Assembly: GCF_023898315.1 (NCBI RefSeq) | Contig: NC_064616.1 | Location: 538,213,602-538,277,601, forward strand | DNA: 64,000 nt | Direction of reading: 5' to 3' | DNA from: Schistocerca nitens | Lineage: Eukaryota; Arthropoda; Insecta; Orthoptera; Acrididae | Part shown: positions 12,343 through 23,959 of the stretch, in pieces | Layout of the letters: every line of letters starts with the position of its first letter | How positions within the stretch are numbered: the first letter of the stretch is position 1 | Made by a program: the position numbers and the translations under genes | The notes under the pieces: generated by a model | The model's database searches: none | What the model was told of the DNA's origin: nothing | What the model saw: only the letters and a program-made list of their open reading frames with translations

Positions 12343-12977
12343 ACAGGACGGTGTGATTTGAAGGCAGTGGGCGTGAAGGAAAGATTAAAAGAGTTGAAGT
12401 AATAGGTCTTTTATTGAGCACTTTTGCCCTATGAAGGGTCACATCGTCAGGGATAGGGAGGCGAGGGCGAACCAGAGCATAGAGTCTGACGAAACATAGT
12501 TCGCGAAGCTAACGAAAGTTGGTGTCTGCCAATCGGGCAAGTTCGAGCGGGATGCTGGCTGCGAAAACTAAATCCACGGCGCTGCACCACCGGGAGAAGC
12601 GGGAGATGTTCACTGCTACAGGTCCCAATCCAAGAGCGGGGGCCTGGTAACGGGCGGCCAGGTACATTCAACACGCCACGCGGCTTCCCACACTCTGATT
12701 GATCAAGACCGAGAAACCTGCAGCGGCGTCAATGGAACTTTCCAGAGCATGGTCTGGTCAGCGTCGAAGACACAGCGTTACTTCGTCAGCAGATTACGGA
12801 GGCTCGTGATCGAGATTGCCTACCTTGCTGCTGACTTCCTGTTGCTTTACCGTGGGACGGAAAAATTACAGGCAGCCAACACTGCCAGCCGAGGCGTGGC
12901 CGTAACAAGAAAAATAAAGTTACCTTTTGACAACTAATAAAATAAGATAAAATCCCCTACTGTCAGGCTCATCCTTA
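12343..12977 (-). repeat. Ty3/gypsy LTR, probable 3' LTR
   Basis: About 635 bp matching the LTR at 26455-27093 along its length and in the same orientation: both contain GCACTTTTGCCCTATGAAGG-type or equivalent blocks, TTCGCGAAGCTAACGAAAGT, CCAATCGGGCAAGTTCGAG and GAGATGTTCACTGCTACAGG, and both end GGCTCATCCTTACA on the plus strand, so the minus-strand LTR starts TGTAAGGATGAGCC. A minus-strand AATAAA lies near 12410. A purine-rich tract directly precedes the minus-strand start, as expected for a 3' LTR and not for a solo LTR. Confidence 0.7.
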
Positions 12978-12991
12978 CACTCTTCCCGCTT
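12978..12991 (-). other. Candidate polypurine tract
   Basis: The minus strand reads GGAAGCGGGAAGAG immediately before the LTR start TGTAAGG. This is the position and composition of a polypurine tract that primes plus-strand DNA synthesis in LTR retrotransposons. It argues that the adjacent LTR is a true 3' LTR with internal sequence still attached. Confidence 0.55.
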
Positions 12992-13915
12992 CCACTGGAG
13001 AGGAGAACGTAAGTGAATTCGTTTGAAAAGTGTGTAATTCAGATGTAGATCATTTTCGGTTGCAAAACAAAGTAGACATTACATTAAGGGCTCCTACAGA
13101 AGACGGCAGGGGACTTATCCTATGGGAGGGTGTAAAGACTCTAAAGACCTCCGAGGGGTCACAAAAGGGCGTACGCATGTCAACAATATGTGTTTACAAA
13201 AACAAGACAAAAACATTACAAAACCTCACAATAAAATCACATTAGTTGCAAAACATCAGAACAATATTAAATGAGACAATAAGTGTGGTTTGAATTTGGC
13301 ATACATGCCAAATGTTCTATTTTTCTTAAATAAAATTAACATATTCACATCACCACGGGAGTCACATGCAGGGCCAGTGGCGCGAGGTGGCGTGGTGTGT
13401 AGTCCTCAGTGGGCAGTGTGCAAGCTGCCGACAAGAAGGGGTCGTAGCTGTGGCCAAGCCCGTTCTCTGGAGCTCAATGCAGTGGGGTATGAGGGGAGGT
13501 CCACACATTTCAAACACATTTAAAATGGGAGCTAACACTAAGGGAACACTTGACTAGGCTGCACTAGTTTCTCCACACAAGCTGATATCAAAATTGCACT
13601 CTTAAAACTAAGAGAGGGCACTTGCCTGATAGGTTCTTTCTCCTAGTCCAGGGCGATACTCGCCCTGAGGCTGGGGTTCTGGAACTACTGGTGTGGACGG
13701 TCTTAGCCGTTTGCAGAACCCGTTTTTGTACAAGGTCCTTGTCAGTACAATAATAATAGCGGTGACTAGGGTTACCGTGGCGCTGGGTATGATGGTTGTA
13801 TGAAGTTCAGTGGCTGTTTATCAATCATTTAGGTGTGCTAACGGGATTCGTAAGAAATTTTACCTTGCCCATGTTTTAAAAGGTCATCAGTTGACGTTAA
13901 AAGGTGATCATTTGA
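12992..13915. other. Unassigned internal sequence
   Basis: No gene recognised. If the LTR pair at 12.3 and 26.5 kb belongs to one element, this is its 3' internal region. Short frames here show no envelope-like features (signal peptide, cleavage site or membrane anchor). Confidence 0.3.
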
Positions 13916-13917
13916 TA

Positions 13918-15339
13918 CACTCCTGGAAATGGAAAAAAGAACACATTGACACCGGTGTGTCAGACCCACCATACTTGCTCCGGACACTGCGAGAGGGCTG
14001 TACAAGCAATGATCACACGCACGGCACAGCGGACACACCAGAACCCGCGGTGTTGGCCGTCGAATGGCGCTAGCTGCGCAGCATTTGTGCACCGCCGCCG
14101 TCAGTGTCAGCCAGTTTGCCGTGGCATACGGAGCTCCATCGCAGTCTTTAACACTGGTAGCATGCCGCGACAGCGTGGACGTGAACCGTATGTGCAGCTG
14201 ACGGACTTTGAGCGAGGGCGTATAGTGGGCATGCTGGAGGCCGGGTGGACGTACCGCCGAATTGCTCAACACGTGGGGCGTGAGGTCTCCACAGTACATC
14301 GATGTTGTCGCCAGTGGTCGGCGGAAGGTGCACGTGCCCGTCGACCTGGGACCGGACCGCAGCGACGCACGGATGCACGCCAAGACCGTAGGATCCTACG
14401 CAGTGCCGTAGGGGACCGCACCGCCACTTCCCAGCAAATTAGGGACACTGTTGCTCCTGGGGTATCGGCGAGGACCATTCGCAACCGTCTCCATGAAGCT
14501 GGGCTACGGTCCCGCACACCGTTAGGCCGTCTTCCGCTCACGCCCCAACATCGTGCAGCCCGCCTCCAGTGGTGTCGCGACAGGCGTGAATGGAGGGACG
14601 AATGGAGACGTGTCGTCTTCAGTGATGAGAGTCGCTTCTGCCTTGGTGCCAATGATGGTCGTATGCGTGTTTGGCGCCTTGCAGGTGAGCGCCACAATCA
14701 GGACTGCATACGACCGAGGCACACAGGGCCAACACCCGGCATCATGGTGTGGGGAGCGATCTCCTACACTGGCCGTACACCACTGGTGATCGTCGAGGGG
14801 ACACTGAATAGTGCACGGTACATGCAAACCGTCATCGAACCCATCGTTCTACCATTCCTAGACCGGCAAGGGAACTTGCTGTTCCAACGGGACAATGCAC
14901 GTCCGCATGTATCCCGTGCCACCCAACGTGCTCTAGAAGGTGTAAGTCAACTACCCTGGCCAGCAAGATCTCCGGATCTTTCCCCCATTGAGCATGTTTG
15001 GGACTGGATGAAGCGTCGTCTCACGCGGTCTGCACGTCCAGCACGAACGCTGGTCCAACTGAGGCGCCAGGTGGAAATGGCATGGCAAGCCGTTCCACAG
15101 GACTACATCCAGCATCTCTACGATCGTCTCCATGGGAGAATAGCAGCCTGCATTGCTGCGAAAGGTGGATATACACTGTACTAGTGCCGACATTGTGCAT
15201 GCTCTGTTGCCTGTGTCTATGTGCCTGTGGTTCTGTCAGTGTGATCTTGTGATGTATCTGACCCCAGGAGTGTGTCAATAAAGTTTCCCCTTCCTGGCAC
15301 AATGAATTCACGGTGTTCTTATTTCAATTTCCAGGAGTG
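13918..15339 (+). mobile_element. Intact Tc1-like transposon, copy 1
   Basis: A complete 1422-bp DNA transposon. Its 27-bp inverted terminal repeats, starting CACTCCTGGAAAT and matching at 25 positions, lie at both ends, and TA dinucleotides at 13916-13917 and 15340-15341 form the target duplication typical of Tc1/mariner insertion. One uninterrupted transposase gene lies inside. A second copy of identical length is at 39015-40436. This copy sits inside the putative 3' internal part of the gypsy element. Equal length, no indels and an open frame imply recent arrival. Confidence 0.93.
14162..15184 (+). CDS. Tc1-like transposase, 340 aa, copy 1
   Basis: Cut-and-paste transposase that should bind the terminal repeats and catalyse excision and TA-targeted insertion in the nucleus. 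The frame is open further upstream to 13946, but the Met at 14162 (MPRQRGREP) gives 340 residues, the usual Tc1 length, so I chose it. Residues 13-60 form the first helix-turn-helix (FERGRIVGMLEAGWTYRRIA), a basic GRPR-like hinge ARARRPGTGP follows, then a second helix-turn-helix near SARTIRNRLHEAGLRSR. The catalytic triad is D155 (FSDESRF), D244 (RDNARPH) and E277 (SPIEHVWD). Thirty-two residues separate the last two, two fewer than the DD34E of classical Tc1. Arg243 replaces the usual Gln before the DN motif (copy 2 keeps Gln), and it may reduce activity. Confidence 0.93.
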   Translation: MPRQRGREPYVQLTDFERGRIVGMLEAGWTYRRIAQHVGREVSTVHRCCRQWSAEGARARRPGTGPQRRTDARQDRRILRSAVGDRTATSQQIRDTVAPGVSARTIRNRLHEAGLRSRTPLGRLPLTPQHRAARLQWCRDRREWRDEWRRVVFSDESRFCLGANDGRMRVWRLAGERHNQDCIRPRHTGPTPGIMVWGAISYTGRTPLVIVEGTLNSARYMQTVIEPIVLPFLDRQGNLLFQRDNARPHVSRATQRALEGVSQLPWPARSPDLSPIEHVWDWMKRRLTRSARPARTLVQLRRQVEMAWQAVPQDYIQHLYDRLHGRIAACIAAKGGYTLY

Positions 15340-15341
15340 TA

Positions 15342-15898
15342 TATTAGATAAAGGAGGCTAATCAGTTGACAGAGGTGCAACAAATGGGGTATCTGGTAGA
15401 AAAAACGTAGGTAAGTGGGTACGCATACTAAGCGAGTGAGGCCATAGTGGCATGGAAGGTTGTTAGTGGTGTTCTAAATACATCGAGCGTAATTTCTGAA
15501 GGATATCTCCTTTATGAAGGTAGAATATACAGCGCATCGTTAATACGACGGTATCGACCCTTAACTGTGTATACGAAAATTCTGCAATTCCCAGATAGCT
15601 GCTACCTACTTCTTCTTATAACTCGACATCTCTCACATAACAAATACTTTACTGTGCGACCAAATTCACCGTCCTTATGACTCCGTAGTGCTGATCTCAT
15701 CAGGCCTATCTATCCTTCGGTACACTGCAGTGTCCTGAGACACGTCATACAGTTAAATGCTACTACTTCAGTAGTCGGAATTCTTTCGAAAAATACTATG
15801 GAAAAATAGTGTTAAAGAAGGCTCAAGTTTTGAACTGAGTTTTCCGCTTACTGGCGGTTGTCTGCGGGCTAGACGTGGTTAGCGTCTGATAGTGCCTG
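15342..15898. other. No gene recognised
   Basis: Unassigned sequence between the Tc1-like transposon and SINE copy 4. A 77-codon plus-strand frame at 15447 has no recognisable features. Confidence 0.35.
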
Positions 15899-16086
15899 CC
15901 GGCCGGGGTGGCCTTAGGTTCTATGAGCTACAGCCTGGAACCGCGGGACCGCTACGGTCGCAGGTTCGAATCCTGCCTGGGGCATGGATGTGTGTGATAT
16001 CCTTAGGTTAGTTAGGTTTAAGTAGTTCTAAGTTCTACGGGACTGATGACCTCAGAAGTTAAGTCCCATAGTGCTCAGAGCCATTT
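15899..16086 (+). repeat. tRNA-derived SINE, family A, copy 4
   Basis: Family A copy with head CCGGCCGGGGTGGCC, B box GGTTCGAATCCTGCC and tail ACGGGACTGATGACC ... AAGTCCC. A perfect 12-bp target duplication TGATAGTGCCTG lies at 15887-15898 and 16087-16098. Confidence 0.93.
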
Positions 16087-16099
16087 TGATAGTGCCTGA

Positions 16100-19000
16100 T
16101 CAGCGGTCGTCAGAGAGCACGGAACACTATTCTTGTGAACTCTTCTCCGACATGCAAGACTAAAGTTCACCTACACTGAATAGTTTTGTTTTGGAATAGG
16201 CCTGGATAATAAACTCCAAAAAACGTTGTTCTTTTGAAAGTTGACAGATGAAAGTAGGTAGGACAGAGTATGCTGCGGAATTGAAAAGTTAAGGAACGGT
16301 GGAGACGGCTGCGATTGCCAGTCATGTTAATGCCAGGTGCATACCCTTGCGGGATCGGTTCTCTTGTTCATCCAACAGACTACGTATATGGCCAAAGCTT
16401 GCTCATCCTGTGGGTGTGCTTCACTCTGTTTACGTTACCTATCACGGGGGTAGGCATGTGGTATGTCTGTCCAGATAAACATTCAAATTCAATTGAAATA
16501 AAACATTGTTACATCTTAAATCACCATTCCACAATAGTTTCTTAATTAGAACATTATTAATAAACACTTAAGTAATTGGCAATACTCGGAAACTTACTCT
16601 GGCATACAAATCTTTAACATATTGCAGCACGTAAAAATTGTTTATTTACTCTGGCATACTTGGAATACCACAAATTGAATAATTATCCCCATAATTCTTG
16701 CAACAAAGTAACACATAGAAGTATTAGGTTCAGGTACCCATATACTACATTACTGGTGCTGGCAAAACGTTAGCAAGTCCCTCCAATAAATTGATAATAA
16801 CATAAATAAAACATGGACAAAATGAACATTAGTAAAAATAATACATCGAAATAAGTAATTGGCAACCCATCATAGTGACAGAAGCAGTGGCAAAACCGCA
16901 ATAGAAGCAAAAGTATAAACTATTATTTCCCTTACACAAAACTCCCTTATTCTCCAGTTGCATTTCGTAGCAAAATATGTGTAAGTACTCTCTGTTATTC
17001 CGTTATGCCCTTGTTTACATTTCCATACAGATTGACATGGCTTGGGTATGTCCACCTACAAGAAAGCTGTAATTGAGTTATGTCAACATCATGAGTAATT
17101 CAGTGGAAGAATGAAGTGTTTTGTTAATTTTTTTTAGCGAGGTTAAATTTAAAATAGTTTTATGTCACCTTCAGTTAACAGATCAACAATTATTAAACAT
17201 TTTCTATGATATTTCCTGTGTTGATTAGCACTCCTTGTCTCATAATTCGAATATTGTTGCTTACCAGTCTCCCAGTCACTCGTTCAAGGGTATGATTGTT
17301 GTTCCTTTTGTTAATTCTCTCGCCTACCTGCTCCCATATATTCATTACTGACGGCTTGACGAAGCTAGTTGCATCTCGAAGACGTCGATATGACTTACGT
17401 CAGCGCTTTTGTTTTTAATAGAATTAGAGACCAATTGACATGAGCAGAGTGTATAGGAAGGAAAGTAAGTTCCTTAGTATTGTAAATGTGCGTAAAGTTA
17501 TTCAAGGGATTCGTTACATAATGGTTAAGAATTCTGTGTTGAGATCCAGCGCTGCTTGGAGCGGCAAGAGGCAAGAGGTGTCACGCTAGTGAGATTGTAT
17601 GTTGCTGACTGTGCAGCTGCGACCAGTTTCAACTCGCTCAGCAGCAGTACTGGTGTCCGCGTACACATATGCCGGAGCTACTATATTACGCTACGGACAG
17701 AATTAAGCTTTACAAAAGGCAGGTTCAGTGATTGTTTTATGGCACTTTTTATGGCTACCAATGTGCCGTGTACTTAATATCTTAAACAGAGGCGTAGATG
17801 GCTTCTTGAGTAGCTCTTTTACAGGTCATGAAACTCTTATCTCTCCCTTCTTTACAACTGCCAATTAATACATACATAAAGCATTCCCAATCTTTCTGTT
17901 GCAACACATTACACCTTAATTTCAATAGAAGAGTGTTAATGAAAGTAAAAATTATCTTTTATTTAGTGTAGATATTTCAGTTACTTCCTGCTTTTGCTGT
18001 TGTCATATAATGCACTAAGCGACACGGTCCCAACGCCTCAGGAATGCGGAGGGTGCAGCTGTCGTTCCTTTATACCTGCAGCTGGAGACAACGCAGGTGG
18101 CCAGGCCTGGACCTGGTGGGGGTGGTGAGGGTGGCATAGAACTGAATTGGCCTCTGTATGCGGGTGGTGGGGTGGTCTTCTTGCTTCTGGAAAGTCACAA
18201 AATTTCCTTCCATGGTTATCTTATGTTGTTCACGACAGTTATGCATGGAGGATATTTTCGAGGAACTCAGATAACTCAATCGTTAAAGTTCATGAATCTG
18301 TCATGATGCATTTATTCATTTCAATACTCTGTTCTTCTAGAATGTACGTAATTTATGAATTTTTATATCTCTGTATGAACTGTGAGGTCGACTTGGCACT
18401 CTTAGAGATCACTTACTTGAAACTAGTAGCTTATAACTCCTTAACTGGACAGTGATGTTAGATCATTATCGGAAACTAACATTGACTTGGTTGTTACTTG
18501 ACTTTACTGTATGGCATGTTGGCATTTCAAATTCGATCCTTTGGCGGATGTGTTTCCCACACAATGGTCACTTACCGAATAAATATCATGGCAAGGGCCG
18601 GCTTCCTTGACACCATGTAGACCTGTTTATTAACCGCAAGAGTGGTTATACAACATAGCTGGAGAACGGTCTGAAATTCCAACATATCCTACTCTTTTGG
18701 CAGTCTATACAGTGTTTATAAGGGAAAAAATTTCTTTCACTCTAGGTTTTATTCTTTACTGAAAATTCAAATAAACATTGTGAATAGGTTTCCATTATTG
18801 GGTAAAACTAGTAAAATCTGTAGGACAATATAATGAGGGTGGATTTATTTTCATAACTATCTTTTTGGATTTACTGCCTACACTACAACATAAGATTGCA
18901 GGTGCGGAAGCACAGCTGGGTGCTTGCTTCAGTGTGGCTGAGGCACGTGGCCTGCAGTGTGAAGGGCGGAGGGGTGAGGGGGGATGAGGGGAAAGGTGCA

Positions 19001-19100
19001 GATACTGCCTGCGCCAATGGCAGAGGTGGGGCTAGGGGAGGGGAACTGTAATGGCCACTCGCTTGGTGGAGTGTGGGTGTGGGGGGGTGGGGGACAGGGA
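16100..19100. other. 3 kb without recognised genes
   Basis: Mostly AT-rich with two GC-rich islands near 18040-18180 and 18900-19090 (runs of GGTGGGGG and GGGGTGAGGGGGG). No domain, splice pattern or terminal repeat was recognised. It may be internal sequence of the gypsy element or older unrelated insertions. Confidence 0.3.
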
Positions 19101-19102
19101 TG

Positions 19103-19295
19103 GTTCAAATGGCTCTGAGCACTATGGGACTCAACTGCTGTGGTTATCAGTCCCCTAGAACTTAGAACTACTTAAACCTAACTAACCTAAGGACATCACA
19201 CACATCCATGCCCGAGGCAGGATTCGAACCTGCGACCGTAGCAGTCGCACGGGTCCGGACTGCGCGCCTAGAACCGCGAGACCACCGCGGCCGGC
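19103..19295 (-). repeat. tRNA-derived SINE, family A, copy 5
   Basis: Reverse-oriented family A copy. The B box on the minus strand is GGTTCGAATCCTGCC and the head is at the right end. An 11-bp target duplication GGACAGGGATG lies at 19092-19102 and 19296-19306. Confidence 0.92.
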
Positions 19296-19673
19296 GGACA
19301 GGGATGTATGGGAGGTTGTGTCACCAGCCGGCAGAGAGGGGCGGGGCTGGCGCTTAGTAAACAGACTGTGCTTGACGTTAACTATGCAATTACAGTATTG
19401 GTATTTAATATACCGAAATGGGTAGCATTATAAAAATTTATTTTGTTGTCTCTTCTACATCGCATTATGAAAACAGTAAAATAGCACTTAAGGAAGACCC
19501 CTTTTACTTTTAAAGTAACATATTTCTTGTTTAACGTGGACATAAATATTCTTGCTATTAATGGTGTGTGAACATTTAGCAAAACATACATGTAACGGGG
19601 CGTATTTCTAATAGGAGGCAGATTGCAGCATGTTGTCACTGATCTACTGGCAGTTATGAAGGCTTGTTACTAT

Positions 19674-20461
19674 TGTGGTGTGCGTACTGTAAGAACTTCG
19701 GTACACACACCATCGGATTATTTGACTTGTCGCTCTAACGAAGTAGGCGAGTGCCAGCAATATGTCTCGTGATCTTATCATGGCGTGTTTGTCTTCTGCT
19801 GTTAGGTCAGACGATAGAAATGCCACTTGCACACTTAGAGTAGCAGATTCACGGTAACCAACTTTAAACAGAACTTCATTAATTTTCACACACATTTATT
19901 AACATAATAAAAAGCATAGACATTACCTAACTTGAATCTGGATGCTGTTTACAATTGACAATCTGAAGTTCCTTTGGTCTTGGTACGTTAATCTTATTCT
20001 CACATACCTCTGATACTTGACAAAGTGTCTATTCATTTATCTTCATGGCTATGTAGAGGATTATGATCATCTTCTTAGGTGCAAACTGAAACTGACTATA
20101 GACTGGTAGAGACTAATGCAGACTGGTACAGACTGGTGCAGAGAAATGCAGACTGGTGCAGACTAATGGAGACTGACTAATCGGAGGTCTGTACACTTGT
20201 TATAATACCTCACACGTTCAGGTATCACTGCATGAGTGTGATTCGCGAGGAGAAAAGGTTCTACGTTAGCAGCAATCTCAATGGCTGCGTTACATATTAA
20301 TACGCGGATTGGCGGAAGCAGAATTTGGTCCATCTCTAAGGCAGCGCCATATCGTAGTGCGGAGATGGACGAGCGCTGGGCCTGCACTGTTGTGCTCAGC
20401 GGGGCGCGCTCTAGTGGTAAAGTTGTGTACGCGCTGACTACGCGGAACTATGTACACAACA
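19674..20461 (-). mobile_element. Solo LTR with 5-bp target duplication
   Basis: A 788-bp unit bounded on the plus strand by TGTGGTGTGCGTAC and GTACACAACA, so that the minus strand begins TGTTGTGTAC and ends in CACACCACA: the TG...CA termini of LTRs. It is flanked by a perfect 5-bp duplication ACTAT (19669-19673 and 20462-20466). Minus-strand AATAAA is present near 19900. There is no internal coding region beside it, so it is the product of LTR-LTR recombination of an element from a family different from the 12.3/26.5 kb LTRs. A short tandem array (20095-20180) lies inside. Orientation is from the poly(A) signal and recall of similar locust gypsy LTRs. Confidence 0.8.
20095..20180. repeat. 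Minisatellite of GACTGGTGCA-like units
   Basis: Short imperfect tandem repeats built on AGACTGGTGCAGACTAATGC-like units inside the solo LTR. Such arrays in LTRs arise by slippage and vary in number between copies. Confidence 0.75.
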
Positions 20462-20469
20462 ACTATCAT

Positions 20470-20940
20470 GTTTTTATGGTAAAGCTTTAACAGCTTTGTC
20501 TGTTCAGTATTCACTAAGTCAGCAGATGAAGTGTGAATCCCTTTGATGTATATAAGATTAACTGATCCTTAGCTCAGCATGTTCTATTGGCAAGGACAAT
20601 TTTCCCCTTAATTCTATTACCAATAAATATTTGTGTTTTCAGCTCTCGACTGCTACAGCAACATTACAGGAGACATTAAATGGCACAAGACAAGATGATT
20701 TTAAAAACCTCATCACTTCCATTAACATGTGATATCCTAAATTCTGTTACCAATGATTGCCAATTCTTAGGTCTACTTATAACTAACATTCACAATTTAA
20801 ATGAATATATAGTAACAATGGCTTTCTGTCAATTAATTCTCTTGCTGCATGCAGGACTTTTCCAACTGTTTACATGTCATCTGAGACCTATTTCTTGGAA
20901 CGTAAATCATAGGGGTGCTTTGACCTTAGAGCATATTTAT
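20470..20940. other. Spacer downstream of integrase
   Basis: No gene recognised. It lies just 3' (minus strand) of the integrase stop and contains no copy of the gypsy LTR or an obvious purine tract, which is why the 3' LTR is sought further left at 12.3 kb. Confidence 0.35.
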
Positions 20941-20941
20941 G

Positions 20942-22170
20942 TTACGGTCTAGGCGGTTGTATTACCTTCTTTCTTGCTTTCTTGGGTGGAACTGCTGGCG
21001 TAATAGGCCCGGTTCCACTATCGGGCGGGGGTGGCTCGGAACCTTTGTACATCTTTAACCTGTCGAAATGAACGATCACTGTTCGTTCTGGTAACTGAAT
21101 TTCCGCATTTAGTGGCGAAGTAAGCCGTATGATACGGTATGGGCCTTCATAAGTAGGTGTAAACTTCTTGGTTCTCCCTTCTTTACTGCTGGACTGAGCT
21201 ACATAACTAGGTCTCCTACCTTGTACTCGGGCATTTTTGATTTCTGATTATCCCTCTGTAACTGTTGAGTCCCGGCTTTTGCGTTATTCCCTCTCACTTT
21301 TTTCTAAATGGCTTTTAAACTTTGGATTTAATTCCAGGGGGCAGTTTGTCAATCTCAAAAGGCAAATTTATAGGGCGGCCCTATACCGCTTCATAAGGGG
21401 AATATCCTGTAGCTTCATGGACACGGCTACTATATGCCTATGTGATGTATTGGACATACCTGTCCCAGTCAGTGTGATTTTTATTGACATAGTAAGAAAT
21501 TATACCCATTACGGTGCGATGGACCCGCTCGAGGTGTCTGTTCACTTTTGGATGAAACGGTGTGATTCTCCATTTTTTTTTTATTTGCAACATTCGACAG
21601 AGTTCTGTTACAATGCAGATATAAAATTCGTGCCCTGATCTGTAAGTACAACTTCAGGACTTCCATAGCGTAACACCAAATGGGTGACAAATGCACGAGC
21701 TACTGTTTCAGCCGACATATCCGGTATGGGAACGAGAATTAAGAACCTGGAAAAAATACATATGATGGACAATATATATCTGCTATTTTGTGGACTCAGT
21801 GGGAAAGGACCACTGATATCTGCGGCTACTAATGCCCAAGGAAAAGTTACTTCTGGCTCTTGCTGTAAGGGTACCTTTGTTTGGGGTGGTAATGGCCTCT
21901 TAATACGGGGCAAGCCATTTTCTATGTACTTTTGTACGTCTCTCCTTCTGCCTTCCCAGAAATAGCGGGTGGCTATTCGACAATTAGTGGCGTGAAGACC
22001 ATTATGACATGCTTGTAGGCTACCGTGACATTGTGCTATTATCTTGGGACGTAGTTCTTTTGGAATTACCACCCGTTAACCCAACGGGGTTTTTCGATAC
22101 AAGATTCCATATTCAACGGAAAATTCAAGCAGAGTTTCATACTTCCGACATTCAACATGTCTTTGTTGTG
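20942..22170 (-). pseudogene. Gypsy integrase (broken)
   Basis: Integrase region of the minus-strand gypsy element. The N-terminal zinc-binding motif begins near 22035 (CHGSLQACHNG supplies the two His), but the following Cys pair is lost (IENGLPRIKR). The catalytic core has VAADISGPF and VVLTDQGTNF with the two Asp, and after a frameshift near 21605 the Glu of RHLERVHRT. A C-terminal GPY/F-like module KKFTPTYEGPYRIIRL is at about 21165-21120, and the frame ends in a proline-rich tail at a TAA at 20944-20942. Stops and frameshifts make it inactive. Confidence 0.85.
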
Positions 22171-22173
22171 TTT

Positions 22174-22377
22174 AAAGAAAATGGTTCAACCGGCTCTAAG
22201 CTCTACGGGACTTAACATCTGTGGTCATCAGTCCCCTAGAACTTAGAACTACTTAAACCGAACTAACCTAAGGACATCACACACATCCATGCCCGAGGCA
22301 GCATTCGAATCTGTGGCCGTAGCGGTCAGGCGGTTCCAGACTGAAGCGCCTAGAACCGCACGGCCACATCGGCCGAC
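22174..22377 (-). repeat. tRNA-derived SINE, family A, copy 6
   Basis: Reverse family A copy with a mutated B box region. An 11-bp target duplication TTGTTGTGTTT lies at 22163-22173 and 22378-22388. It interrupts the pol gene of the gypsy element between RNase H and the integrase zinc-binding module. Confidence 0.92.
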
Positions 22378-22389
22378 TTGTTGTGTTTC

Positions 22390-22940
22390 CCTCAATTCTT
22401 CAATAGAAACATCACTGGTAACAATTACCTTAACTTTCCGGCTTAATGTGTCAGCATTCTGATGTAACTTACCCGGTTTATGCTTTTCTTCATATTCATA
22501 TTCGCTCAGTTTTAAATCTCAACGAATTACCTGCTGCTAGGGTCTTTTAAGCTTAGCATCCACTGCAACACGGCGTGATCAGTGATGACAGTAAATTTTC
22601 TCCCATACAAATAACATCGGAAGTAGGTCACACCAAACATGGGCGCTAAAAGCTCCTTCTCAGTGGTACAGTATTTCGATTCTGCTTTGTTAAGCTGTTG
22701 AGGCACATAACGAATTTGTCGTTCTTCTCCATCAATTGCTTGTAACAGGATGGCTCGAACAGCATAATCGGAGGCGTGTACCAACAGAATGAATGGCTTT
22801 TCAAAATCTGGGTATGCTAGTACAGGGGCTCTAGTTAAGACATGTTTGATTTGTTGCATTGCTTCATCAGATTCCTTAGTCCAGATAAAACTAGCTCCTT
22901 TTTTCAATAATTTAGTCATGGGCTTCGCAATGGTAGCTTA
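22390..22940 (-). pseudogene. Gypsy RNase H (broken)
   Basis: RNase H domain of pol, which degrades the RNA strand of the DNA-RNA hybrid. It reads KPFILLVHASDYAVRAIL (the family usually has T/VDAS with the first catalytic Asp, here H-A-S-D), then KYCTTEKELLA with the catalytic Glu, YGRKFTVITDHAVLQW with the next Asp, and after a stop at about 22527 and frameshift KPGKLHQNADTLSR with the last. A frameshift near 22940 separates it from the reverse transcriptase. SINE copy 6 follows at once. Confidence 0.85.
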
Positions 22941-22945
22941 ATTGT

Positions 22946-23908
22946 TCACAAAGGCCTGTAATAATTTTCAAGGCCTAGAAATGACTGTAATTCTTTGATA
23001 TTTGTTGGTATTGGAAATTCCTTTACTGCTGCAGTCAAACTGGGATCCGGTTTGAAACATTCTTCACTTATTATATGTCTCAAATATTGTACCTGCGACT
23101 GGGCAAAGGCACAGTTTTCTAATTTCACACTCAAATGAGATCCTTTCAACCGTTCCAAAACATCCCTCAGCCTTTCTGCACGTTCGTTGATAGTTTTAGA
23201 AAAAATAATAATGTCATCTAAATACACCAAGCATGATGTGGGTTTCAATCCGTGCAACAACAAATCTGCAAATCTTTGAAAGGTGGCGGGTGCATTCCTC
23301 AGACAAAAGGGCGTTCTTACAAATTCCTATAATCTTGTAGGTGCGACAAAAGCAGTTTTATGGTGGTGCTGCGGTGCAACAGGGATCTGATGATATCCGG
23401 AGCGTACGTCAAGAGTGTTGAAATACTTGCAGTTGCCTAATTGGTCTAATGCCTCATCAGTGTGGGGTAACGGGTTCGTGGGTGGTGTGGTTACCTGATT
23501 TAGTGCCCTCATATCGACACATACACCATAGGCTTTCTCTCCATTCATTGACTTTTTTCGCAAGACGACCACGAGGGACGCCCACGAACTTGAGAAAGGG
23601 TGAATGATTCCTGCAGCTAATTGCTGCTGAATCGTGTCTTCGACTACAGATTGCAAATGATACGGTATAAGATATGATTTTTGTGCAATTGGCCGTGCTT
23701 CACTGGTCGGAATTTCGTGCTGAACCAAATCCGTGGCCGGTAAGAATTGCCTCTCTTCAAACAACCAAGAAAATTCCTCTAACACTGGCTGAAACATCTT
23801 CTTCTCCTCAACGTTTAAATGACTAAATTTATCTGACAATTGATTCCTTAATGACGGTGCGACACAGCGCACTTCTCTAACAGAACACTTATTTCTCATC
23901 CGTCCCAT
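22946..23908 (-). pseudogene. Gypsy reverse transcriptase (broken)
   Basis: Reverse transcriptase of the Ty3/gypsy type. In order: VQHEIPTSEARPIAQK near the N terminus, the palm motif FNTLDVRSGYHQIPV, then a single in-frame TAG at about 23327, and YLDDIIIFSKT containing the catalytic YxDD, followed by the FLGLENYYRPL motif at the end of the connection to RNase H. Both sides of the TAG are in the same frame, so one nonsense change and one frameshift near 22946 account for most of the damage. Confidence 0.9.
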
Positions 23909-23959
23909 CTCATCTTTACTTCACTGCATCATAGCTCCTCCTGCTCCTTGAAAAATGTC

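Noticed and set aside
13838-15311. Long frames opposite the Tc1-like transposase (also at 38992-40408)
   Set aside because: They are shadows of the GC-rich transposase gene and repeat identically in both copies.
12992-20940. Envelope-like gene 3' of the gypsy integrase
   Set aside because: No frame with a signal peptide, cleavage site and membrane anchor was found.
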